From the NCBI RefSeq assembly GCF_903903185.1, contig NZ_CAIUXT010000120.1, positions 1 through 64,000 of the forward strand: 64,000 nucleotides of DNA, written 5' to 3'. The notes under the pieces were generated by a model. It was not told the origin of the DNA. It searched no databases and was given only the letters and a program-made list of their open reading frames with translations. The stretch comes from an uncultured Rhodoblastus sp. GTDB lineage: Bacteria > Pseudomonadota > Alphaproteobacteria > Rhizobiales > Beijerinckiaceae. This document shows positions 56,931-64,000 of this stretch, in pieces; position 1 is the stretch's first letter; the number at the start of each line of letters is the position of its first letter. The translations under genes and the position numbers were made by a program.

Positions 56931-57118
56931 GGCCCATCCTCGTATCGCGATCTCGAAAAAGTTGCTGTCGTTCGGCGACGCAGGATTGGGGTTGGCCAGC
57001 CTGAAAGTCAACAAGCGGGACAAAGATGGCGGGAGCGCGTCCCCTGACGGCGAGCGGACGGCTCCCGGGAGGGGCTTGCAGCCGACGACGCGCCCCGATA
57101 TAGAACAACGCTCGCGCT

Positions 57119-57194
57119 GCTCCCTTCGTCTAGCGGTCCAGGACGTCGCCCTCTCACGGCGAAAACAGGGGTTCGATTCCCCTAGGGAGCGCCA
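57119..57194 (+). tRNA. tRNA-Glu (CTC)
   Basis: Acceptor GCTCCCT/AGGGAGC with discriminator G and encoded CCA (57192-57194). Anticodon stem TCGCC/GGCGA with loop CTCTCAC (anticodon CTC), T-arm AGGGG-TTCGATT-CCCCT. Its 3' end borders the accessory region on the right. Confidence 0.95.
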
Positions 57195-57417
57195 AATAAA
57201 TCAAAAACTTAGCTTTCGATCCGGGCTTGTGTCCTGTGCGCGTGTGGCCTGGACTGAGCGCGAAATGGACCATGTGGCGCCGGACGGATTCGTTTTATCT
57301 TGCCTGGGAACGGGGAGATGAGCGGTTGAAACAGCCGTTAGCGCAAACCCGGGGCTGAATGCTGTCGGCAATCGAATGAACCTTCGATCGACAGGAGCAA
57401 TTTTTCGGTAACCAAGC
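57195..57417. other. Gene-free junction after tRNA-Glu
   Basis: No gene visible. This is where the attachment site of an element integrated at the tRNA 3' end would lie. No integrase or second copy of the tRNA tail was found in the window. Confidence 0.5.
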
Positions 57418-57720
57418 TCAATTCTTGGCGGCGCCGACGTCTTCCAGAAATTCCGACAGAGGCGAACGCCCGGTCGGCAAAACGCGATCGCGTTCTTGTC
57501 GCTGCGACATAGATCAAATGCCTCTGGGTATTATACGCCACGTCGAGATCTCTTTCGTCGGAGACGCTCTCCATGCGCTCCTGAAGCGAAATGATATCTT
57601 CTTCACAGGCCATGACGGCGACAGATAGAAACTCCAACCCCTTCGCTAAATGCATTGTGCTGAGCCGGGGTCCTCCATCGCCCGCCACCGAACGCAAGGA
57701 CCTGGAGGTTTCCGGAGGCG
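57418..57720 (-). pseudogene. UvrD-like helicase remnant with frameshift
   Basis: Only the last 100 or so residues of a superfamily 1 helicase survive. RLSTMHLAKGLEFLSVAVMA (motif V-like) and NTQRHLIYVAATRTR (motif VI-like) are in one frame. The natural C-terminus VLPTGRSPLSEFLEDVGAAK plus N and stop is in another frame, so a small indel lies near 57486-57492. The N-terminal helicase core is absent upstream. This is decayed mobile-island debris. Confidence 0.75.
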
Positions 57721-58269
57721 CTCGGCTTATCGAAGCGGGCGATCAGCCGCCCCTTCCGATAGATGCAAAGCGCGCAAAACAAACGCCCGAGTGGATTTGG
57801 GGCCTGATTGCGACATTCGCGATGACGGCCGCGGGTAGCTGGCTGGTGCTGAACAGGGGTATGCAAGGGCTCAGAAATAGCGTCCGCACATTCGACGCGC
57901 CACTTCTTGACGGGTTGCGATTGGATGCATGCGTGCAATGGGCGGTGCAGTGTGGCGAAGAGGCGGAGTCCCTCTGGTGCAAGCGTGAAGGCTAAGAGCA
58001 CGCGACTAACTTTCCGTTCGAGAACGTTGGAGAGCGAGGAATCTCCTCAAAATTGATTGGCGCTGGGCAAGTTTGCTCTCAGAATATCCGCACCTCGTTC
58101 TCCCAAATTGCTTGCTCAAACCAGAGCGCGACGACGGCCGCCGTCGATCGCCGGCAGTCGCCGCAGCGCGAACTCGCGAGGCTCCTCGGCCGCACGTCCG
58201 GCTTGCGCGAAATGGCAAAATGGCGCAGCTTATTTATTAATTTGAAACAATTCGATCAGGGTCCATTTT
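57700..58269 (+). pseudogene. Cys-rich membrane-anchored gene interrupted by a stop codon
   Basis: The frame encodes a membrane helix (WIWGLIATFAMTAAGSWLVL) and FDAPLLDGLRLDACVQWAVQ plus CGEEAESLWCKREG, then TAA at 57993-57995. The same frame continues with EHATNFPFENVGERG and LIGAGQVCSQNIRTSFSQIAC, which completes a C-x3-W-x3-CG-x6-C...C-x12-C pattern I associate with a widespread extracytoplasmic domain. The stop therefore most likely splits one ancestral gene. The start is uncertain: it overlaps the helicase remnant antisense. The last part of the frame runs to TGA 58269-58271, next to the TIR-STAND start. Confidence 0.5.
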
Positions 58270-58273
58270 GACC

Positions 58274-61200
58274 ATGGCGCGTCTTTTCATCAGTCATTCA
58301 AGCTGGAACAACGACAAAGCCGTCGAGGTCCGCGACTGGCTCGCCAAAAATGGCTGGCAGGACGTCTTCCTCGATCTCGATCCGGAGCGCGGCATTGTCG
58401 CGGGCCAGCGCTGGAGGGAGGCGCTGCAGAAAGCCGCCTGGCGCTGCGAAGTCGTCCTTGCGCTGGTCTCGAAGGAATGGCTCGATTCGTTCATGTGCCG
58501 GTCAGAGGTCGAGACCGCGCGCCTGATGGGCAAGAAGGTGATCGTGGCGCTTGTCGGGATCGACAAAGCCCAGGTCCCGCCTGACCTCACCGACGAACAA
58601 TTCATCGATCTGACCGGCGACCCGGACGCCTACCGGCGCCTCAAGGAAGGGTTGAAGCGCGCAGGCCTAGACCCGACGAGCTTCCCCTTCCCGCCCGATC
58701 GGCGTCCATACCCCGGGTTCGCTTATTTTGAAGAGCAGGACGCCGCCGTCTATTTCGGCCGTGACGCACAGAACGTGCGCGGCCTCGACGACATGCGCAG
58801 GCTCGCCCGCACCGGCGTCACGCGCATGTCCGTCATTCTGGGCGCCTCGGGATCGGGCAAGTCGTCCTTCCTGCGCGCCGGCCTGTGGCCGCGCCTGAAG
58901 CGTGACGACCGCGCGTGGCTGCCGTTGCCGATCGTCCGGCCCGAGCGCGCGGCGATCTCGGGGGCCTATGGTCTTGCCGCAGCGCTCTGCCAGATCGCCG
59001 GCGATCCCCGGTTTTCCGGCGGCATGCGCCAGCGCGGCCTGCCCCGCAGCCGCATTGACATCCAGGACGCCCTCGAAAAGACGGACGACGAACTCGCCAA
59101 GTTGCTCGCCGCCCTGCGCGACATCGCGCAGGCGAGTTTTGCCGGCGAGGATGCGCGGCCGCCGACGGTCCTGCTCGCCATCGACCAGGGCGAGGAATTG
59201 TTCAACGAGGAGGGCCGCGAAGAGGCGAAGCGCCTGATCGACCTGCTGACGAAGACGCTGGCCGCCGACCCGCGCACGATGGCGGTCCTGGTCATGCGGT
59301 CGGACGCGTTTCCTCTGGTCCAGAGCGACCCCGCGCTCGCCGCCCTGCCGAAGGACACGTTCACCCTCGACATGATGCTGGAAGGCTCCTTCCGCGCGGT
59401 GATCGAAGGCCCGGCGCGGCTCGTCGAGCCGCCGCTCAAGATCGACGCGCAGCTCACGGACGCGCTGCTGGAGGACATTTCCGGGCAGGACGCCTTGCCG
59501 CTGCTCGCCTTCACCCTCGCCCATCTCTATGACAACACCCGCGCGGACAACGCGCTGACCCTGGACGGCTATGAAAAAATCGGGCGCGTGGAAGGGGTGA
59601 TCGACAAGACGGTCGCGCAAGCCTTCGCGGAGGCGGTCGCAAGACGCGAGGCGCCCGAGGAAACGGAGGAGCAGCTCAAGCTCGCGCGCTCGGCCTTCAT
59701 TCCGCATCTGGCGCAGGTCAACCCCGTCAACCCCGCAGGCCAGTTCGCGCGCCGCGTGGCGCCGCGCGAAAAGATTCCGGAGGAGGCGCGGTCGCTGATC
59801 GACCGCTTTGCCGAGCAGCGCCTGCTGATCAGGGACCGCCGGAAGGACGCCGACGGGAAGGATGTCGACGTCTTCGAAGTCGCGCATGAGGCGCTGTTAC
59901 GCCAGCCGCCATTCGCCGAATGGTTGGAGGATGATCGTGACTTCCTCGTCTGGCGCGAGAGGCTGAGCCAAGCTCGCACGGCCTTCGCCGCCAATCAGCG
60001 CGGTCTGCTGGCGGACCGCGAGCTTTCGATCGCGCGCGACTACCTGCAAACCCGCACCGAGCGCGAGTTCGAACCGGCCGATCTCGCCTTCATCCGCGAC
60101 AGCATCGCCGACGACGACAAGCGGCGTGCGGATGAGGCCGAAGAGCAACGAAAAAGGGAAGCCGCCGAGAAGGAAGAGCAGGAGCGACGCATTCGAGACG
60201 CGGAGCGAATCGCTGAGGAGCAGACCAAGGCGGCGGCCGCCCAAAAGCAGGTCGCGGAGGAGCAGACGAAGGCGAACGCTGCGCAAAAACGCACCAATCG
60301 GGCGGTTCAGGCGGGATTGGCGGCGGCCCTGGTGATCGCTGCATTGGCAGGATGGCAGTATTTCGTTGCCAATGCGGCAAAGAAAGAAGCCCAAGCCAGC
60401 GCGGAGCGAGAAAAGGCTAGCGCCGATCAGGCCAAGGCAAACTTACGCGAGGCGCAGATCACGCAATCGCGCTACCTCGCCGATCAGGCGCGCCAGCGCC
60501 GCGAGGCGGGCGATGTCGGGAGCGCAGCCCTGCTTGCGCTCGAGGCTCTGCCGGATGCTGCCGCCGGGACGCCGCAGCCCTATGTCCCCGAGGCCGAGTT
60601 GCAGCTCGACGTCACCTGGCGCGATCTGCGCGAGCGCTTCCTTGTGGGCCATGAAGAGCGGGTGTGGAGCGCGGCATTCAGCCCCGACGGCCAGCACATT
60701 GTCACCGCGTCTGACGACAAGACGGCGCGGGTTTGGGACGCAGCGAGCGGCAAGCCGATCGGAGCGCCGCTCAAAGGCCATGAGGATGTCGTGCGGAGCG
60801 CGGCATTCAGCCCCGACGGCAAGCGGATCGTCACTGCGTCCTCCGACCAGACGGCGCGGGTGTGGGACGCGGCGACCGGGAAGCCGATCGGCGAGCCGCT
60901 CAGAGGGCATGATGGATTGGTCTATCGCGCGGCGTTCAGCCCCGACGGCCAGCGCATTGTCACCGCGTCGTCCGACAAGACGGCGCGGGTTTGGGACGCG
61001 GAGAGCAGGAAGCCGAACGGCGATCCGCTCGGAGGCCATGAGGATGTCGTGTGGAGCGCGGCGTTCAGCCCGGACGGTCAGCGAATCGTCACCGCGTCTT
61101 GGGACAGGACGGCGCGGGTGTGGGACGCGGCGAGCGGGAAGCCGATCGCCAAGCCGCTAAGTGGCCATGAGGGTGAGGCGAATAGCGCGGCGTTCAGTCC

Positions 61201-62356
61201 CGACGGCAAGCGCATCGTCACCGCGTCTTGGGACAAGACGGCGCGGGTGTGGGACGCGGCGAGCGGCAAGGCGATCGGCGAGCCACTTAGAGGCCATGAA
61301 CGTGAGTTGACGAGCGCGGCGTTCGACCCCAACGGCAAGCGCATCGTCACAGCGTCTAATGATGGCAAGGCGCGGGTGTGGGACGCCGCGAGCGGCGATC
61401 CAATCGGCGAGCCGCTCGAAGGCCATGAAGGGGAGGTGCGGAGCGCGGCGTTCAGCCCCGACGGCCAGCGCATCGTCACCGCATCTTTCGACCTGACGGC
61501 GCGGGTGTGGGACGCAGCGACCAGGAAGGCGATCGGCGAGCCGCTCAGAGGCCACAAGAGCGTGCTGCAAAGCGCGGCGTTCAGCCCCGACGGCCAGCGC
61601 ATTCTCACCGCGTCTTCGGACGGAACGGCGCGGGTGTGGGACGCGGCGAGCGGCAAGCCAATCGGCGAGCCGCTCGAAGGCCACAAAAATACGGTATTGA
61701 GCGCGGAGTTCAGTCCCGACGGCCAGCGCATCGTCACTGCGTCTTGGGACGGCACGGCGAGGGTGTGGGACGCGGCGAGCAGGAAGCCAATCGGCGAGTT
61801 CAAGAGCCACAATTCATTGTTGAGCGCGGCTTTCAGCCCCGACGGCAAGCGTATCGTGACCGCATCCAAGGACTGGACGGCGCAGGTGTGGGATGCGGCG
61901 AGTGGGAAGCCCATCGGCGAGCCGCTGAAAGGCCATGACGGTCGGGTGTATCGCGCGGCGTTCAGCGCCGACGGCAAGCGCATTGTCACAGCGTCTGCGG
62001 ACAACACGGCGCGCGTGTGGGATGCGGCGAGCGGGAAGGCGATCGGCGAACTAAAAGGCCATGAAGGTGCGGTGGCAAGTGCGGCGTTCAGCCACGACGG
62101 CAAGCGCATTGTCACCGCGTCCGATGACAAGACGGCGCGAGTGTGGGACGTCTTTCCCGACACCCAGGCGCTCGTGTCCCAAGCAAAGAAGGACGTCCCG
62201 CGCTGCCTGACGCGCGCGCAGCGCAAGACCTTCTTCCTGTCCCCCGAACCGCCGGCCTGGTGCGTCGAAATGGAAAAGTGGCCCTACGCCACGCCCGTAT
62301 GGAAACGATGGCTCGCCGAAAAGCCCGCCGGCAAGAACCCGCCGTTGCCCCCTTAG
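58274..62356 (+). CDS. TIR / STAND NTPase / transmembrane / WD40-repeat protein (probable defence sensor)
   Basis: 1360 residues. ATG 58274; a TTG at 58268 has the better Shine-Dalgarno distance. N-terminal TIR-like domain (about 1-130): LFISHSSWNNDKAVEV, FLDLDPERGIVAGQRW, and SKEWLDSFMCRSEVETA with the likely catalytic Glu78. STAND-type NTPase (about 140-600): YFGRDAQNVR, Walker A GASGSGKS (190-197), Walker B LLAIDQGEELF (about 300-310), and a winged-helix end VFEVAHEALLRQPPFAEW. Charged coiled coil (about 610-675), one membrane helix (677-699), then twelve WD40 repeats (792-1292) with strongly conserved SAAFSPDGxRIVTAS and TARVWDAASGKPIGEPL blocks. NTP-driven oligomerisation that activates the TIR (NAD+ cleavage or a related reaction) is the expected mechanism by analogy with STAND defence proteins. 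The downstream protease gene is a likely partner. Confidence 0.88.
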   Translation: MARLFISHSSWNNDKAVEVRDWLAKNGWQDVFLDLDPERGIVAGQRWREALQKAAWRCEVVLALVSKEWLDSFMCRSEVETARLMGKKVIVALVGIDKAQVPPDLTDEQFIDLTGDPDAYRRLKEGLKRAGLDPTSFPFPPDRRPYPGFAYFEEQDAAVYFGRDAQNVRGLDDMRRLARTGVTRMSVILGASGSGKSSFLRAGLWPRLKRDDRAWLPLPIVRPERAAISGAYGLAAALCQIAGDPRFSGGMRQRGLPRSRIDIQDALEKTDDELAKLLAALRDIAQASFAGEDARPPTVLLAIDQGEELFNEEGREEAKRLIDLLTKTLAADPRTMAVLVMRSDAFPLVQSDPALAALPKDTFTLDMMLEGSFRAVIEGPARLVEPPLKIDAQLTDALLEDISGQDALPLLAFTLAHLYDNTRADNALTLDGYEKIGRVEGVIDKTVAQAFAEAVARREAPEETEEQLKLARSAFIPHLAQVNPVNPAGQFARRVAPREKIPEEARSLIDRFAEQRLLIRDRRKDADGKDVDVFEVAHEALLRQPPFAEWLEDDRDFLVWRERLSQARTAFAANQRGLLADRELSIARDYLQTRTEREFEPADLAFIRDSIADDDKRRADEAEEQRKREAAEKEEQERRIRDAERIAEEQTKAAAAQKQVAEEQTKANAAQKRTNRAVQAGLAAALVIAALAGWQYFVANAAKKEAQASAEREKASADQAKANLREAQITQSRYLADQARQRREAGDVGSAALLALEALPDAAAGTPQPYVPEAELQLDVTWRDLRERFLVGHEERVWSAAFSPDGQHIVTASDDKTARVWDAASGKPIGAPLKGHEDVVRSAAFSPDGKRIVTASSDQTARVWDAATGKPIGEPLRGHDGLVYRAAFSPDGQRIVTASSDKTARVWDAESRKPNGDPLGGHEDVVWSAAFSPDGQRIVTASWDRTARVWDAASGKPIAKPLSGHEGEANSAAFSPDGKRIVTASWDKTARVWDAASGKAIGEPLRGHERELTSAAFDPNGKRIVTASNDGKARVWDAASGDPIGEPLEGHEGEVRSAAFSPDGQRIVTASFDLTARVWDAATRKAIGEPLRGHKSVLQSAAFSPDGQRILTASSDGTARVWDAASGKPIGEPLEGHKNTVLSAEFSPDGQRIVTASWDGTARVWDAASRKPIGEFKSHNSLLSAAFSPDGKRIVTASKDWTAQVWDAASGKPIGEPLKGHDGRVYRAAFSADGKRIVTASADNTARVWDAASGKAIGELKGHEGAVASAAFSHDGKRIVTASDDKTARVWDVFPDTQALVSQAKKDVPRCLTRAQRKTFFLSPEPPAWCVEMEKWPYATPVWKRWLAEKPAGKNPPLPP
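60647..62150 (+). repeat. Tandem 129-bp WD40-coding repeats (12 units)
   Basis: Gly-His codon pairs opening the first three units start at 60647, 60776 and 60905, exactly 129 bp (43 codons) apart, and the pattern continues for twelve units. Unit ten (about 61800) is shorter and has SH instead of GH. Neighbouring units are nearly identical at DNA level, while the residues just after GH vary (EERV, EDVV, DGLV, EGEA, ERELT, KSVL, KNTV). Confidence 0.92.
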
Positions 62357-62470
62357 TTTCTGCATTAGTTCGACGCTTGCAACTGAACCGCCCCGGACGC
62401 CACTCCCGCAAACATCGAACTTCGCAACTCGTCACCGGAGTGTTCAACACCAAATTTTTGGGAGACGGAC

Positions 62471-64000
62471 ATGGACAAGCTCGAAAAAGCGAGACGTTTG
62501 AAAGCAATGCTGTCCCAGATCGCGCCGGGGAGCGCGCTTGAAAACCTCGCGCCGCCGAGAGACGGCCTGGAGAGCATGGCGGAAGCCGCAGACGACGTCC
62601 ACGCGAAGATCAACAGCGGACTGGAGAAGCTCGACGACGATCGCCATCAGGATATCTCGAACGAAGAAATGTTCGGCCTTGAGGCCATTGTCATGAAGCA
62701 AAACCGGCCCGCGGTCTTCGTTCGTCGCGGCACATACGATCCCCTGACCGACAACGCGTGGCTAAAGCTCAACGACCGGGCGGTGAGGGAGCGGATCAAT
62801 CCGCTGCTGCCGCTGATCGGGCGCATCGAATTGCCGCCGCCCGGAATTCCGCCCTATGTCGGCACCGGCTTTATCGTCGGACCCGGCCTGATGATGACCA
62901 ACCGACACGTCGCGCGCCTTTTCGCCGATGGCCTCGGCGTCAATATCCGCTTCACGCCGGGCGACGCTTTCGTGAATTTCGGTCGCGAGGTGGATGACGT
63001 CGACGATGGTCTCGTCCACGATCTCAAAGTTTCGGGCGTCGCAATGGTGCATCCCTATTGGGACATGGCGCTGCTCAAAGTCGACGGGCTGCCGAACGGC
63101 CAGTCCTTGCCGCTTTCAATCCAAAAGCCGGAAGACCTCATCGACGAGGACGTTGTTGTCATCGGCTATCCGGCGCGGGATGAACGCAACGATCTGGCGG
63201 TGCAGGACCGGATTTTCGAAGGCAAATATTTTGTGAAGCGTCTGGCGCCGGGCGTCGTGCGCGAGCGCGCCTCGATCCAGAGCTTCGAAAACAAGGTGAA
63301 TGCGCTAACGCATAATGCGTCGACGCTTGGCGGCAACTCCGGCTCGGCGGTGATCGGCGTCAAGTCCGGCAAGGTGATCGCGCTGCATTTCGCCGGCGTC
63401 TACCTCGTCGCCAATTATGCGGTGCCAATGCATGAACTGGCGCGCGACAGCCGATTGGCAAAGCTCAATTTCGATGGTTCGGTTCCGAAGACGTCCGACT
63501 GGGACGCCGCCTGGAATTCAACGGAAAAAGTCGCCGTTCCGGTAGCCGGGCCCGTTTCCCAAGCGCCCATCCTGCAAAATGTCGCGCCGTCGGCTAAACC
63601 GCCAACTTCCCTGAGCCGTAAGGCGGCGGGCGAGGCGAAATGGACGATCCCGATCCATATCAGCATTTCGGTGGGCGAACCAACGCAAGGCCCGGCAATC
63701 CCGGAATCGAAAGACTCCGTCGAAGCGGAAGCCGAACTCGATGCAGCGGTCGAAGGCGTCGTCGTCGACCAGGATTACAGCGACCGGCCGGGTTACGACC
63801 CCGACTTCCTCGATGGCGTTTCCGTCCCGCTGCCCGCGCTCAAACCGGAGATGGAGAAGGACACGGCCGTCGTGCCCGAAGAATACCGCATGCACGACGA
63901 TCCCTATGAACTCGCCTATTACCATTATAGTCTTTACATGAACAAGCGGCGGCGGACGGCCTGGTTCTCCGCGGCCAATGTCGACGGAGACCGCCGTCCC
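62471..64000 (+). CDS. Trypsin-like serine protease with probable nuclease domain (partial)
   Basis: Frame open from ATG 62471 (GGGAG site) to the window edge: 510 residues, no stop. The N-terminal 100 residues are helical and uncharacterised. The protease domain (about 115-340) has TGFIVGPGLMMTNRHVARLF with H146, HPYWDMALLKVDG with D198 and STLGGNSGSAVIG with S290. These form a complete catalytic triad. A Pro-rich linker with WTIPIHISISVGEP leads to DYSDRPGYDPDFLDG and YELAYYHYSLYMNKRRRTAWF, the start of what resembles a DNA/RNA non-specific (NUC-type) endonuclease domain, cut off here. No signal peptide. It lies 114 bp after the TIR-STAND-WD40 gene on the same strand, so it is probably co-transcribed and functionally linked. 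Confidence 0.85.
   Translation, partial: MDKLEKARRLKAMLSQIAPGSALENLAPPRDGLESMAEAADDVHAKINSGLEKLDDDRHQDISNEEMFGLEAIVMKQNRPAVFVRRGTYDPLTDNAWLKLNDRAVRERINPLLPLIGRIELPPPGIPPYVGTGFIVGPGLMMTNRHVARLFADGLGVNIRFTPGDAFVNFGREVDDVDDGLVHDLKVSGVAMVHPYWDMALLKVDGLPNGQSLPLSIQKPEDLIDEDVVVIGYPARDERNDLAVQDRIFEGKYFVKRLAPGVVRERASIQSFENKVNALTHNASTLGGNSGSAVIGVKSGKVIALHFAGVYLVANYAVPMHELARDSRLAKLNFDGSVPKTSDWDAAWNSTEKVAVPVAGPVSQAPILQNVAPSAKPPTSLSRKAAGEAKWTIPIHISISVGEPTQGPAIPESKDSVEAEAELDAAVEGVVVDQDYSDRPGYDPDFLDGVSVPLPALKPEMEKDTAVVPEEYRMHDDPYELAYYHYSLYMNKRRRTAWFSAANVDGDRRP

Noticed and set aside
60647..62150. WD40 repeats considered as a CRISPR or satellite
   Set aside because: Units are 129 bp, in frame throughout, and encode canonical WD40 blades.
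61078..62226. 382-residue repeat-containing frame on the minus strand
   Set aside because: Its repeats are just the antisense of the WD40-coding units.

Overview
The window looks like chromosomal DNA of a high-GC alphaproteobacterium of the order Hyphomicrobiales (Rhizobiales). The support is a C4-pathway 5-aminolevulinate synthase, two phasins, squalene-hopene cyclase, a PdhS-like cell-cycle kinase, three CtrA-type boxes, a DUF952-pyrD pair, class I lysyl-tRNA synthetase, RpoH, and a tRNA-His whose acceptor end has A73 instead of C73. A member of the Beijerinckiaceae/Methylocystaceae neighbourhood is plausible, but genus cannot be fixed from the sequence.

Layout. (1) 1-10.6 kb is an accessory island on the 3' side of tRNA-His. 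It holds the end of an IS21-family element inserted into a DUF927 (primase/helicase-type) gene, a perfectly mirror-symmetric array of eight GGTCGTAAC boxes just after that gene, small hypotheticals, a segment bounded by a 20-bp perfect inverted repeat that carries a P63C-domain protein, and a complete type I restriction-modification operon (hsdM-hsdS-hsdR). (2) 10.6-57.2 kb is mostly core genome: phasins, PdhS-like kinase, two outer-membrane beta-barrels, purA, rpoH, an aromatic/aspartate aminotransferase, hemA, shc, LuxR-type regulators and sensor kinases, pyrD, lysK, two glycosyltransferases, an arylsulfatase, two PEP-CTERM proteins, and a tripartite RND efflux operon that continues into a 45-residue membrane protein and a SCO protein. 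(3) 57.2-64 kb is a second accessory region on the 3' side of tRNA-Glu. It has a frameshifted helicase remnant, a gene broken by a stop codon, and then a probable defence module: a TIR / STAND-type NTPase / transmembrane / 12x WD40 protein of about 1360 residues, followed in the same direction by a trypsin-like protease that appears to continue into a nuclease domain and runs off the right edge.

How the genes work together. The core segment mixes envelope, hopanoid, haem, nucleotide and polyester-granule functions with regulators. Perfect TTAA-N7-TTAA CtrA boxes lie upstream of the PdhS-like kinase and of both outer-membrane proteins, suggesting that cell-cycle signalling and envelope genes are co-regulated. 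The two islands flank the core at the 3' ends of two oppositely oriented tRNA genes and both carry defence functions: type I R-M on the left, the TIR-STAND-WD40 plus protease-nuclease pair on the right. The right-hand pair is the best candidate for an unusual system, because its sensor consists of near-identical 129-bp repeat units and its partner joins a protease to a likely nuclease.
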